This document shows, piece by piece, positions 1-8,000 of a DNA stretch of 64,000 nt. The stretch lies in contig NZ_VTHK01000033.1 in assembly GCF_009765355.1 (NCBI RefSeq), positions 1 through 64,000 on the forward strand, given 5' to 3'. Position 1 is the first letter of the stretch. Each line of letters begins with the position of its first letter. The notes under the pieces are model-generated. The model was not told the DNA's origin, ran no database searches, and saw only the letters and a list, made by a program, of their open reading frames with translations. The DNA is from Amycolatopsis anabasis. Lineage in GTDB: Bacteria > Actinomycetota > Actinomycetes > Mycobacteriales > Pseudonocardiaceae. A program made the translations under genes and the position numbers.

Positions 1-24
1 GCCCCGCCACCGCTACGCTGGCCA

Positions 25-82
25 CGAGGTCTCCGGTAAGGCAAGGGTTTTCTTGGTCGACAACCCCCTACCGGAGACCTCG
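25..82. repeat. 14-bp perfect inverted repeat (hairpin)
   Basis: CGAGGTCTCCGGTA at 25-38 is the exact reverse complement of 69-82, with a 30-nt loop. No T-run follows on either strand, so it is not a classical terminator. No start-to-stop gene can be supported from 1 to 357; a short open frame at 3-125 ends in a stop and is not recognised. The hairpin could be an insertion-element end or a structured 3' end of a gene left of the window. Confidence 0.5.
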
Positions 83-357
83 CCTATCCGATCAACGACA
101 CGCCGTCACACGCCCCCCAACTTCTGAAACACGGCCTAGCTGACACGCACCACGGTGACCCCTCGCGAATCACGTTTGGCGGCCCGCCCCCTTTCGTGCG
201 TGTTGCTCACGGCCGCTCGGCATCTAGCGCGCGCGTCACGCTGGACGGGGTTTCCGTGGACAGGGTCGGCATGGCGAGTGGTCTCCTCAGTGGCGTGTCG
301 GGGCTGATCCTGTCGGGCGTACAGCTCGTACGTCCGGCAGGAGTCCCGATCATCGTT

Positions 358-2148
358 TCAGACGCGCCGTCCCGCCCGCGCGAGGATGTCGGCCGCCGCG
401 GGGTCGGCCTTGATCGCTTCGTCGAAGGTTTCCTTGGGCAGCACGGTGTTTCCGGCCACGGTCACCGTCTTGGGCGGGTCGTCGTAGCCGTCGGGCAATA
501 CGTCCCAGAAGTTGCCGATGAAGGCGACGTTCTCCAGCGGCGGGCCCACCTGCAGCACGATCGGCGTGTCGGCCCGGCACACGATGTTCCCGATGACGGT
601 GATCCACGCGGCGCCGTAGTCGGCGTAGAGCCCGAAGTTGTACGACGTCAGGACATCGCGGATCACGTTGCCCCGGACCACCGCCCCGCCGGCGAACGAC
701 GAGCCCTGCGGTGCGGACAGGTAGATCCCGCCGCCGTCCATCAACACGCTCATGCTCCGTTCGACGAGGTTCCCGATCACCTGGGTGCCCTTGGCCCGCT
801 CGCCGCCGGTGATCACGATGCCGTTGTGCGGGACGTCGTGGATCTCGTTGTGCGCCACGGTGGTCTCTTCGGAGACGAAGACCAGGATGGCGGGCGAACC
901 GCGGTACTCGGTGCCAATGTGGTGGACGAGGTTGTCCTCGACAGTGACGCGAGCAGAGGCCTGGACGGCGATCCCGCTGCCCGAGATCTCATCGAAAACG
1001 TTCCCGCGGACCTCGACGGCAGTACTGCCGTCGATCGCCAGCCCGCCGGCGCCGAGGCGAGTGAAGTGGTTGCCCTCCAGCACTATCCGGCTGACCGAGT
1101 CGAAGAGGACGTTGGCCGGCAACTGGGTCGGTGCCGCCGGAACGTGGAGATAGCCCACGTCGGCACCCATGTCGATCTTCTGGAATTCGCCCCGCTCGTG
1201 GCGGCTGTTGCCGTGATAGTGCAGGTAACCACCGGTGCGGTTGGGGCCCGACCAGTTCGTCTCGGCGAAGGTGAGACCGCGCAGCACGATGTCGTGCACG
1301 TTCTTCGCGCTGACGAGCGTCTCGAGAACGGGCACGATCGCGGTGGTCTTGCCGATCTCCTCGCCGGGGCGCGGGCGGTAGTGCAGGACGTGTCCGCCCG
1401 GTTCGGAGCGGTCGACGGCGAAGGTGCCCGGCTCGCCGAGGAAGGCCACGTTGTTCTCGAGCACAGACGGTGCGGCGAGGCCGTCCCAGGTCCCGTCACC
1501 CCCTGCGCCGTACCACTTCGAGTCGTAGAGGGACTTAGCGTTGTCGAAGGCAGGCTGGGCCATGGTGATGGTGGTCGAGGAGCCGTCTCCGGAGATCGCG
1601 GCGACCGCCAGGCGAGCTTCGGACCACGGATAGACGCCTGGGTAGACGAACTCCAGTCCTGAGGGATCCGGCCACGACTGAGGCTCCACGCTGTCCGTGA
1701 CGTAACCAGTAGCTGTTTTCGTCACACTTCCCGGAAGCCCGGTGGTGCGGGCCGCCCTGGCGGCGGGGCGGCCGTCGACGGAGAGCCTTCGTGGTTCCAG
1801 TTCGCCGATCGGGGCGGTCCATACGCCGTCGGCGCCCGCGGACCAGCCGGTGACCTCGCGGCCGCCGCTGAGCACGACCTTCTCCTGATCGGCCGTTCCG
1901 TAGCCGTGGGCCTGGTAGGCCACCCGGAAGCCGTTCGTTCCGGAGTCGGCCTGCGTGTCGTCGAAAGTGAGCGGTTCTTCGAGGTGGTAGACACCGGCTC
2001 GGAAGGCGATGACGATGTCGCCGGTCATCTCGGCGGTGAGCGCGCGGACGGCTCTCTGAGCCGCGTGCGGGGTGGCGAAGGGCCGGTCGAGGGTGCCCGA
2101 CCAGTCGTCCTGGCCGTCGGGGGACACGTACAACCTGTTTTCGGGCAT
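358..2148 (-). CDS. right-handed parallel beta-helix protein, GH141-like
   Basis: The 596-residue protein opens with a YVSPDGQDDWSGTLDRPFAT-type segment, the usual N-terminus of right-handed parallel beta-helix carbohydrate-active proteins (glycosyl hydrolase family 141 and relatives). From about residue 330 it has repeated beta-helix coils of the form GNxFxxxxGxGI and NxVxxIG. No signal peptide is visible, so it may act in the cytoplasm. The predicted role is cleavage of a plant or microbial polysaccharide side chain, which is inference; I cannot name the substrate or assign catalytic residues. It is divergent from a TetR regulator whose probable operator lies in the 71-bp gap, so it is a likely target of that regulator. 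It starts at an ATG preceded by an AGGAG-like site. Confidence 0.8.
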   Translation of the reverse strand: MPENRLYVSPDGQDDWSGTLDRPFATPHAAQRAVRALTAEMTGDIVIAFRAGVYHLEEPLTFDDTQADSGTNGFRVAYQAHGYGTADQEKVVLSGGREVTGWSAGADGVWTAPIGELEPRRLSVDGRPAARAARTTGLPGSVTKTATGYVTDSVEPQSWPDPSGLEFVYPGVYPWSEARLAVAAISGDGSSTTITMAQPAFDNAKSLYDSKWYGAGGDGTWDGLAAPSVLENNVAFLGEPGTFAVDRSEPGGHVLHYRPRPGEEIGKTTAIVPVLETLVSAKNVHDIVLRGLTFAETNWSGPNRTGGYLHYHGNSRHERGEFQKIDMGADVGYLHVPAAPTQLPANVLFDSVSRIVLEGNHFTRLGAGGLAIDGSTAVEVRGNVFDEISGSGIAVQASARVTVEDNLVHHIGTEYRGSPAILVFVSEETTVAHNEIHDVPHNGIVITGGERAKGTQVIGNLVERSMSVLMDGGGIYLSAPQGSSFAGGAVVRGNVIRDVLTSYNFGLYADYGAAWITVIGNIVCRADTPIVLQVGPPLENVAFIGNFWDVLPDGYDDPPKTVTVAGNTVLPKETFDEAIKADPAAADILARAGRRV

Positions 2149-2170
2149 GGTGAGGCGCTCCTGCGAGACG

Positions 2171-2204
2171 GTTTATGGGATATACTGAGGTTTATCAGCT
2201 AAAC
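2171..2204. promoter_or_regulatory. probable TetR operator in divergent promoter
   Basis: The gap between the divergent beta-helix and TetR genes is AT-rich compared with its surroundings. It contains the inverted repeat GTTTA-TCAGC-TAAAC at 2190-2204 and a second GTTTAT at 2171-2176, 19 bp upstream. The spacing and position fit an operator controlling both promoters. This is inferred from position and symmetry only. Confidence 0.5.
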
Positions 2205-2219
2205 ACGGTCGAGTGACAA

Positions 2220-3107
2220 GTGTCAAGGGAGCAGCGGGTGGCTGAAGACGGCGCGCAGCCGGATCCGGAACGTGCGATCGAGCTGCTGTGGGGCGCGCGC
2301 GAACCGGACCGGCCAGGGTTGAGCCTCGGCCGGATCGTCGCGGTGGCGATCGAGGTCGCGGACGCCGAGGGGCTCGGCGCGCTGTCCATGCGCAAGGTCG
2401 CGGAACGGTTTGGCACCACGACGATGTCGCTCTACCGCTACGTTCCCGGCAAGGCGGAACTGGTGGAACTCATGCGGGACGCCGTCTACGGGGAGGCGCC
2501 TCTGGAGCCCGCGGACGGGCTGGACTGGCGCGCCGGCCTCGAACGCTGGGCGCGATGGGCGTGGGAGATCCACCAACGGCATCCTTGGCTGGTCTACAGC
2601 GCGGGAAGCCGCCGCCTGCCCGGGCCGAACATCATGGCCGGGTACGACCACGCGCTCGACGTCGCTTCACGCGGCGGTCTGGCGCCGGCTCAGGTGATCG
2701 CGGTCGTGAATCTCGTGGGTGGGTTCGTCGAGTCGGTCGCGCGTCAGGCGGGGGAGACCGCGGAACTTCAGCGGCGCACCGGGATCTCCCATGAGCGCTG
2801 GTGGAGCGAACGCGAGTCCCTGTTCGAGCGATTGGACGCCTATCCGGCCTTGGGAAGGCTGTGGGAGAGCGGCGGGATGGACGAGCCACTCGACCCGTTC
2901 GAGTTCGGGCTGCAGCGCACGCTCGATGGTGTCCAGGTGCTCGTCGAAAGCCAGAAGGGTGAGGTAATGCGTGACGAAAATAGGGGAGCCAAGTGCGTGA
3001 TGTGCGGGAAGCCGTTGGACGGGGGAGGGCGGGGACGACCGCGGGACTACTGCTCGAGGGCCTGTCAGCAACGTGCCTATCGCCGACGCCAGTCGACTCC
3101 GTCTTGA
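2220..3107 (+). CDS. TetR/AcrR-family regulator with C-terminal zinc finger
   Basis: The protein has 295 residues from the GTG at 2220; a GTG at 2238 is an alternative start. Residues about 35-85 form a TetR helix-turn-helix: ALSMRKVAERFGTTTMSLYRYV followed by a Lys-Ala-Glu-Leu stretch. The middle matches the alpha-helical ligand domain of the TetR C-terminal family. The last 40 residues hold four cysteines (C259, C262, C278, C282) in a CxxC-x15-CxxxC pattern with an RGRPRDYCSRACQQRAYR tail, which looks like a small treble-clef zinc finger. It probably represses the divergent beta-helix gene and itself. The ligand is unknown. Confidence 0.85.
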   Translation: MSREQRVAEDGAQPDPERAIELLWGAREPDRPGLSLGRIVAVAIEVADAEGLGALSMRKVAERFGTTTMSLYRYVPGKAELVELMRDAVYGEAPLEPADGLDWRAGLERWARWAWEIHQRHPWLVYSAGSRRLPGPNIMAGYDHALDVASRGGLAPAQVIAVVNLVGGFVESVARQAGETAELQRRTGISHERWWSERESLFERLDAYPALGRLWESGGMDEPLDPFEFGLQRTLDGVQVLVESQKGEVMRDENRGAKCVMCGKPLDGGGRGRPRDYCSRACQQRAYRRRQSTPS

Positions 3108-3109
3108 TT

Positions 3110-3217
3110 CTTCACCTGCTCCCCGCTCCGCTCGCCGACCGGCTCTACGCCAAGGCCGACCACCTCGCGAAACAACAGCACCAACAGCGGATCACCCTCG
3201 AGGACGGCCAACCATGA
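3110..3217 (+). pseudogene. C-terminal remnant of a site-specific recombinase
   Basis: An open frame with no start of its own ends in LLPAPLADRLYAKADHLAKQ and a stop that overlaps the ATG of the next small frame (ATGA). This resembles the C-terminal tail of transposon-type tyrosine recombinases that precede a small DUF6262-like gene in actinobacteria. Everything upstream is missing, as the TetR gene ends at 3107. It is probably a fragment left by a transposition or deletion. Confidence 0.4.
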
Positions 3218-3339
3218 GTCCTCCGAACGAACGGAACACCATCCGCAGCGCCATGCAACGCCTGCTGGCAGGGACCCCACTGCGATCTGACGGAGCTCTC
3301 ACCGTCGTTTCCCTCGCCGCCGAAGCAGACGTCAAATGA
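3214..3339 (+). pseudogene. truncated DUF6262-like small protein of a recombinase module
   Basis: The 41 visible residues (MSPPNERNTIRSAMQRLLAG, then TPLRSDGALTVVSLAAEADVK) match the N-terminal helix-turn-helix part of small DUF6262-type proteins that accompany tyrosine recombinases in actinobacterial transposons. Family members are normally over 100 residues. Here a stop follows directly after ADVK, so the C-terminal part is lost. It starts by ATGA overlap with the recombinase remnant. Confidence 0.45.
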
Positions 3340-3549
3340 CACGCCCTCACCCCACCGGGTGCACCGCGAGAGGTGCGGACGCGACGCCTCGCCGTGCCCG
3401 ACCTGTAAGACTAGGTGAAGACACGTCCAGGGCTTGATCTTCCATACCTCCAAGTCATCGATGAGCCGGTTCAGCGTGCCGTCCGTGCGTGCGGCCAGCT
3501 CTTCGATGCGGTCGATCAGCCACTGTTTGGACCTCAGCCCAGTCAGTGG

Positions 3550-3659
3550 CGTCTCGGAGTTGACCTCGAGATCACCGGCCACCACCTTGATCGTCGCCCC
3601 CGGCCGGACCGGTACAACGCGACCGCCTCGGCTTTGCACTCCGGCGGGTAGTGCTTCAT
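3550..3659 (-). pseudogene. IS3-family transposase OrfA remnant, frameshifted
   Basis: Read leftwards from the ATG at 3659 the sequence gives MKHYPPECKAEAVALYRS. After an apparent one-base loss it continues in the next frame as PGATIKVVAGDLEVNSET. Together these match the N-terminal helix-turn-helix of IS3-type OrfA proteins. The usual continuation (LRNWV...) is replaced by unrelated sequence, so only the first 40 or so residues remain. No OrfB is present. Confidence 0.55.
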
Positions 3660-3740
3660 CACCATCTACTCAGGACTCCAGTCCACCCTGACCATCGAGA
3701 TCCAAGTGTGTCAGGTGTCCAACACCGGGGGTGAAGCTTC

Positions 3741-4301
3741 GTTAACGATCTCACCGCGTTACTGGACACTACCCGGCAGATCGCCGCGCAGACCCGGCTG
3801 GCCGGTGTCACCCCGCACGGGCCACGACGGGTCAGCCTGCATGACCCGGATGCCCGCACGATCGCCAAGGGCCGGTTGGGCACGCCGGTCGAGTTCGGCT
3901 ACAAGGCCCAAGTCGTCGTCGACGACGATATCGTGCTCGACCGCACGCCCAGGACGGTCGCCGCCGACCGCGGCTACGGCAAGAAAGGCGTTGACGAGCT
4001 GGGCGCGCGCACGGTCGTGGTCCCCCGCAAAGGCAGACCCGGCAAGGCCCGACACCGCCGAGCACACTGCCGGGCATTCCGACGAACGGTGAAATGGCGA
4101 ACCGGCAGCGATGGCCGAATCAGCACCCTCGAACGGGGATACAGCTGGGACCTCACTCGCATCGACAGCGCCGAAGGAGCCCGCATCTGGACCGGACACG
4201 GCGTCCTGGCCCACAACTCGCCAAGATCAATACGTCCCTCGCTGGCACCGTTTCGACACCCGCTCAACCAGCGAACCGGTTCTTCAGGTCGAAGTAGCTA
4301 G
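3741..4301 (+). pseudogene. transposase fragment (ISNCY/IS1182-like), internally deleted
   Basis: The open frame begins after a stop at 3732-3734 and has no proper start. It reads RQIAAQTRLAGVTPHGPRR, then GTPVEFGYKAQVVVDDDIVL, then TPRTVAADRGYGKKGVDELG, and ends near RIWTGHGVLAHN. These blocks belong to one DDE-transposase family, but the stretch between VVVDDDIVL and TPRTVAADRGYG is too short, which indicates an internal deletion. The end diverges after LAHN. This is a non-functional fragment. Confidence 0.6.
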
Positions 4302-4771
4302 GGCGTTCGGTTCGCTTTGTGCGCTTCGATGATCTCGCGAACTTTCTGAACTCGATGTGGAACAACTCCTTTGCGCAGCGAGTAGTATGAGATCGGCGAG
4401 AGAAGGAGGGGTTCCTTCTCTTCGCGGATCAATATCGCAGGCACGACGGTCGATATTGGGAGAATTGAGGACCCGTCCGTCAGTTCGAATCCTTCAATCT
4501 CGCTCCAGGTCGCCTTGCGAGTATTAAAGAGTATGTTGTGCGTTGTCAGACCTGCTTTGTTGAGTACAACACCCCGCCGAAGCACGGATAGCAGGGCAAA
4601 TATACCGACTAGAGTTACCACGACGCCAATGGCGATCGAAGCGACATCGGAAGAGGTGAGCGCGATGCCGATACCGAATGCCGGGAAAATCACGCCTAGT
4701 GGGGCCACCATCCACTTCCAGGGCGATGACGCCCGATAAGGGAGAGTATAGCGCAACTGGTCATGCTTCAT
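4298..4771 (-). CDS. small membrane protein with PH-like domain, candidate RHS immunity protein
   Basis: The 157-residue protein has two adjacent membrane segments: WMVAPLGVIFPAFGIGIALT at about 20-39, and VASIAIGVVVTLVGIFALLS at about 43-62. A C-terminal region containing ATWSEIEGFELTDGSS resembles bacterial PH (YdbT/DUF304-type) domains. It is clearly less GC-rich than its neighbours, a sign of transfer. It lies on the same strand as, and directly downstream of, the RHS toxin, which is the usual place for a cognate immunity gene. A membrane immunity protein would suit the hydrophobic toxin tail. The immunity role is inference, and a free-standing PH-domain protein is the alternative. Confidence 0.65.
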   Translation of the reverse strand: MKHDQLRYTLPYRASSPWKWMVAPLGVIFPAFGIGIALTSSDVASIAIGVVVTLVGIFALLSVLRRGVVLNKAGLTTHNILFNTRKATWSEIEGFELTDGSSILPISTVVPAILIREEKEPLLLSPISYYSLRKGVVPHRVQKVREIIEAHKANRTP

Positions 4772-4910
4772 TGGTCTCAGCTTTCGCGCTCGGCACAGCT
4801 ACTTGCCCCTTTACGTGGGCTATGGTGGTCTCGCTGCTTGACGTTTGCAGGCGATCATACAGCGCTGTCCAACGCCCCGGGTCGCGCTATTACGCCGACT
4901 GACGTAGCAG

Positions 4911-4967
4911 CGGCCGCCCGGTCGGCGGCGCCCTGCGTGAGGCAGTGAGTCGCCGACCGGGTGGCCG
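4911..4967. repeat. 17-bp hairpin between toxin and putative immunity gene
   Basis: CGGCCGCCCGGTCGGCG (4911-4927) pairs with CGCCGACCGGGTGGCCG (4951-4967) with one mismatch and a 23-nt loop. It lies in the gap between the RHS gene and the PH-like gene, both transcribed leftwards. No U-run follows on the minus strand. It could reduce read-through or stabilise the toxin mRNA 3' end. Confidence 0.5.
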
Positions 4968-5012
4968 AGGAGCGTTGAAGAGTCACGCTCCACCGCCTGT
5001 GGTGTCCGGGGT

Positions 5013-8000
5013 CTAGAAGACGCATCCTCGTATCAAGACGTAGCAGCCCAGCCCGTGGAGGGCTGCAGGAAGCGTGCCGTTGCCCGCGATAGTCCATCTC
5101 TGCCATTTGCGCAGTCTGAGCCAGGAGCGTTGGTAGCCTCCGCGCTGCCACCACGGCCGGATCCGGCCGAATTTCGCAATGTATCCCGGAATACGTAGGA
5201 GTCCGAAGGTGGAGGCTGTGAGCAGCGCGTCTCCCAGGTTGGCCCGCCACGTCTTTCGCCAGCCGCCACCGTTTGCCGCCCGTTGCTGTGCCCGGACCCC
5301 GTATGCGCCGGCCTGCACCGCCGCGCAGCTCGCCCATCCGACTGCGGGAACGAGGCATGCTCCTGTCGCGAGAACTGAGGCGATGGTTCCACGATTCCTC
5401 CACGCCCAGCGACCGACGGATCGGCCCGCGTCACCGGTACAGGTTCCCTTCTTCCAGAATTTCCAGCTCCATCGGCACCGTCCATCAAGGTCGGTGTTAT
5501 TGATGGGGTCTCCGGTGACGTAATCGTAGTCGTTGGCCGAGCCGCCTTCGTCGGGGTCGACGGAGAGGAAACGGCCGAGGAGTGGGCTGTAAGGCCGTGC
5601 GCCCATTTGGACGAGAGACAGGGCGCCGGCGTGTTCGTACGGTCGCTGGTGCTGGCCGAGCCAGCCGTAGTCCATCTGACCTGGTTGATTGTCGGGAACG
5701 TTGTCGGGGTTGACGGTGCCGGCGGGGTTGAGGGGCTCGCCGTAGGGGGTGTAGGTGCGCAGGTCACCAACCTGCTTTCCCGCGCTGTCGGTGGTGAGGG
5801 CGAGGTCACCGCGGATGGTCGGCATGTCGCAGGTGGATTGTGCGGCGCCGTTGCCGCCCCTGGCCGTGTAAAGAGCCCCTCCGGGGAGGGGAATGGTGCG
5901 GGTCACGATCTTCTTGTCGCCGGCTAGGGCGAGGTCAGCGGTGTCGCCGCTACCTGAGTAGGAGTACAGCACGTCGGTGGCGGTGTCGCCTTGAACGACT
6001 CTACGATGCGTGATGCGGTCGGTGGCATCGCGAACATAGCCGACATCGGCTGGATCGGCGCCGGTGGTGCGGGCAGTAAGGTGGCGGTTGGCGGCGTCCC
6101 AGCCGAGGTACGTGGTGGAACCGCCGGAGGTGAACTCAACTGTGTTTCCGTGGTTGTCATAACGGATTCCGGTGATCCCGGTGGCGCCGGTGGTGGCCAG
6201 GATCCGATCTGCGGCGTCATAGCAGTAGCCCGTCTCGGCCGTTCCGGCCGCGGTGCGGTCGAGCAGCCGGACGCGGTTGGTGTTTAGTCCAGCATTGGTT
6301 TGGGTTCCCGCCGGACATGCTACGGGCGCGTTTGAGGTGAAATCGTAGGTGTAGCGGTGGCCTGTCGTGTAGGCCTCGGTGAGCCTGCCCGCGGTGTCGT
6401 AGGTGTAGTTGGGTCCGTCGGGGCGCGCGTCGATCCCGGCCAGGGATTCATCTGTGATGGTGCCGGAACGGGTTCGGGTCACCTGTGAGGTCACGGTCTT
6501 GTCGTCGCTGGTCTTCCAGGTCAGTGACGTTGTCCGGCCTGCTGGGTCCATACCGGTCGCGGAGAGGGCAGCGCCGTTGGCGTACTTTGCGGTCGCGAGT
6601 TCGCCGGCGCCGTCGTAGGTCGCGGTGGCGAGCACCGTGGTGTCGAGTTTCGTCGTGAGTTTCCGACCGGCGTCGTCGTAGGTGTAGGTCGTCACCTGCG
6701 GCGGGTCGGCGGGGTTGGGCGGAGTCACCTTCTCCGCGGAAACGCGCCCGGCCTGGTCGTAGTCGGTGTCGGTCCTCGTTCCGTGCACGTCGGTGTAGGA
6801 GATGGTGCGGCCGAGCAGGTCCACCCGAGAGGTGATGGTGCCGAATCGGTCGGAGACTGAGGTCGTCAGCGGGTCGCCACCGACCGCGTAGTTCGTCGTG
6901 ACCGTCCGTTCTTCCGTGGTGGAATTGGCGGGGATCTTGACCGCGACGACACGGTCGCGATCGTCGTAGGTGGTACAGATCCAGTCGCCGGAGGTTGACT
7001 TCGCGAGCACCCGGCCGGAGGCGTCGTAGACCTGTTCATCCACACGAGCTACACCGGCGGCGGGAGTGGTGGATGTGGTCAGTTTCGCCATACCGCCCTG
7101 GTTTACCGCGCGACTGCCGACGACGCACGGATTGGTCCGGGTCTCTTTCTCTCCGTACCTTTCATAGATCGTCTTGGCACCGGTCGGCATGGTCTTGTCG
7201 ATTTGGCGCAGGTAGCCGACTCCGGGGGCCTCGAACCCGGTCCGGCTGGTCGTCTGCGCGGCACCGCTTCCCGTGACCGTGCCGGTGGCCAGGCCGTACG
7301 CGGCGTCGAGCCCGTTCTGGGTGTACTGGGTGGTCGAGAGTTGGTCCGGCACTCCGCCGGACTCCGAGGTCAGGTTGGACGTCGACAGGCCGTACCGCGG
7401 GCGCAGTTGCGAACCGGGGACGATTTCCCTTTTGAAGGTTGGGGTGGTCCAGTTGAGGTCGAGCTTGGCGTAGCCGCCGTCGTCGTAGTAGTCGACGCGG
7501 ATCTTCCTGATGTGGCCCGGCTTGTCGCTGTGTACCTTGCCTTTGCTTATCGCGGGCTCGCCGACGCGCCAGTTGTCGATCACCAGTTCGTCATCGACCC
7601 ATAGCCGGACGCCGTCGTCGGAATAGGTCTGCAGTGAGTAGTCCCCGGCCTGGGGGAAGATGATCTCGCCGGTGAGGCGCAGTGAGAAGGCGTCGCTGGA
7701 GAGACCTGGGGTGATGTCGTTGCCGGCCTCCCACTGGCTTTTCACGGTGCCGTCGGCGGTACCGATCCCGGTGGCGTGCACCTTTGGCGCGCCGGACAGC
7801 GTTTTGTTGTCGTAGAATGCCGCGGCCAGCCCGTTGATGCCTTCGTCGTAGCCGCTGCGTTTGTGCGGCACTTTTTCGGCGCACGCGGTGGTCGGGACCT
7901 GTCCGTCGAAACAGGATGCCGGTGCGGGACCATAGGAATCGGTGAGCCGGTCGGCGTGGTCATATATCGAGGTGGATACCCGGCCCGCTGCGTCGGTGGA

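Noticed and set aside
196..1662. A 488-residue plus-strand frame at the left edge
   Set aside because: It is antisense to the beta-helix gene and lacks motifs; the minus-strand product matches a known fold along its whole length.
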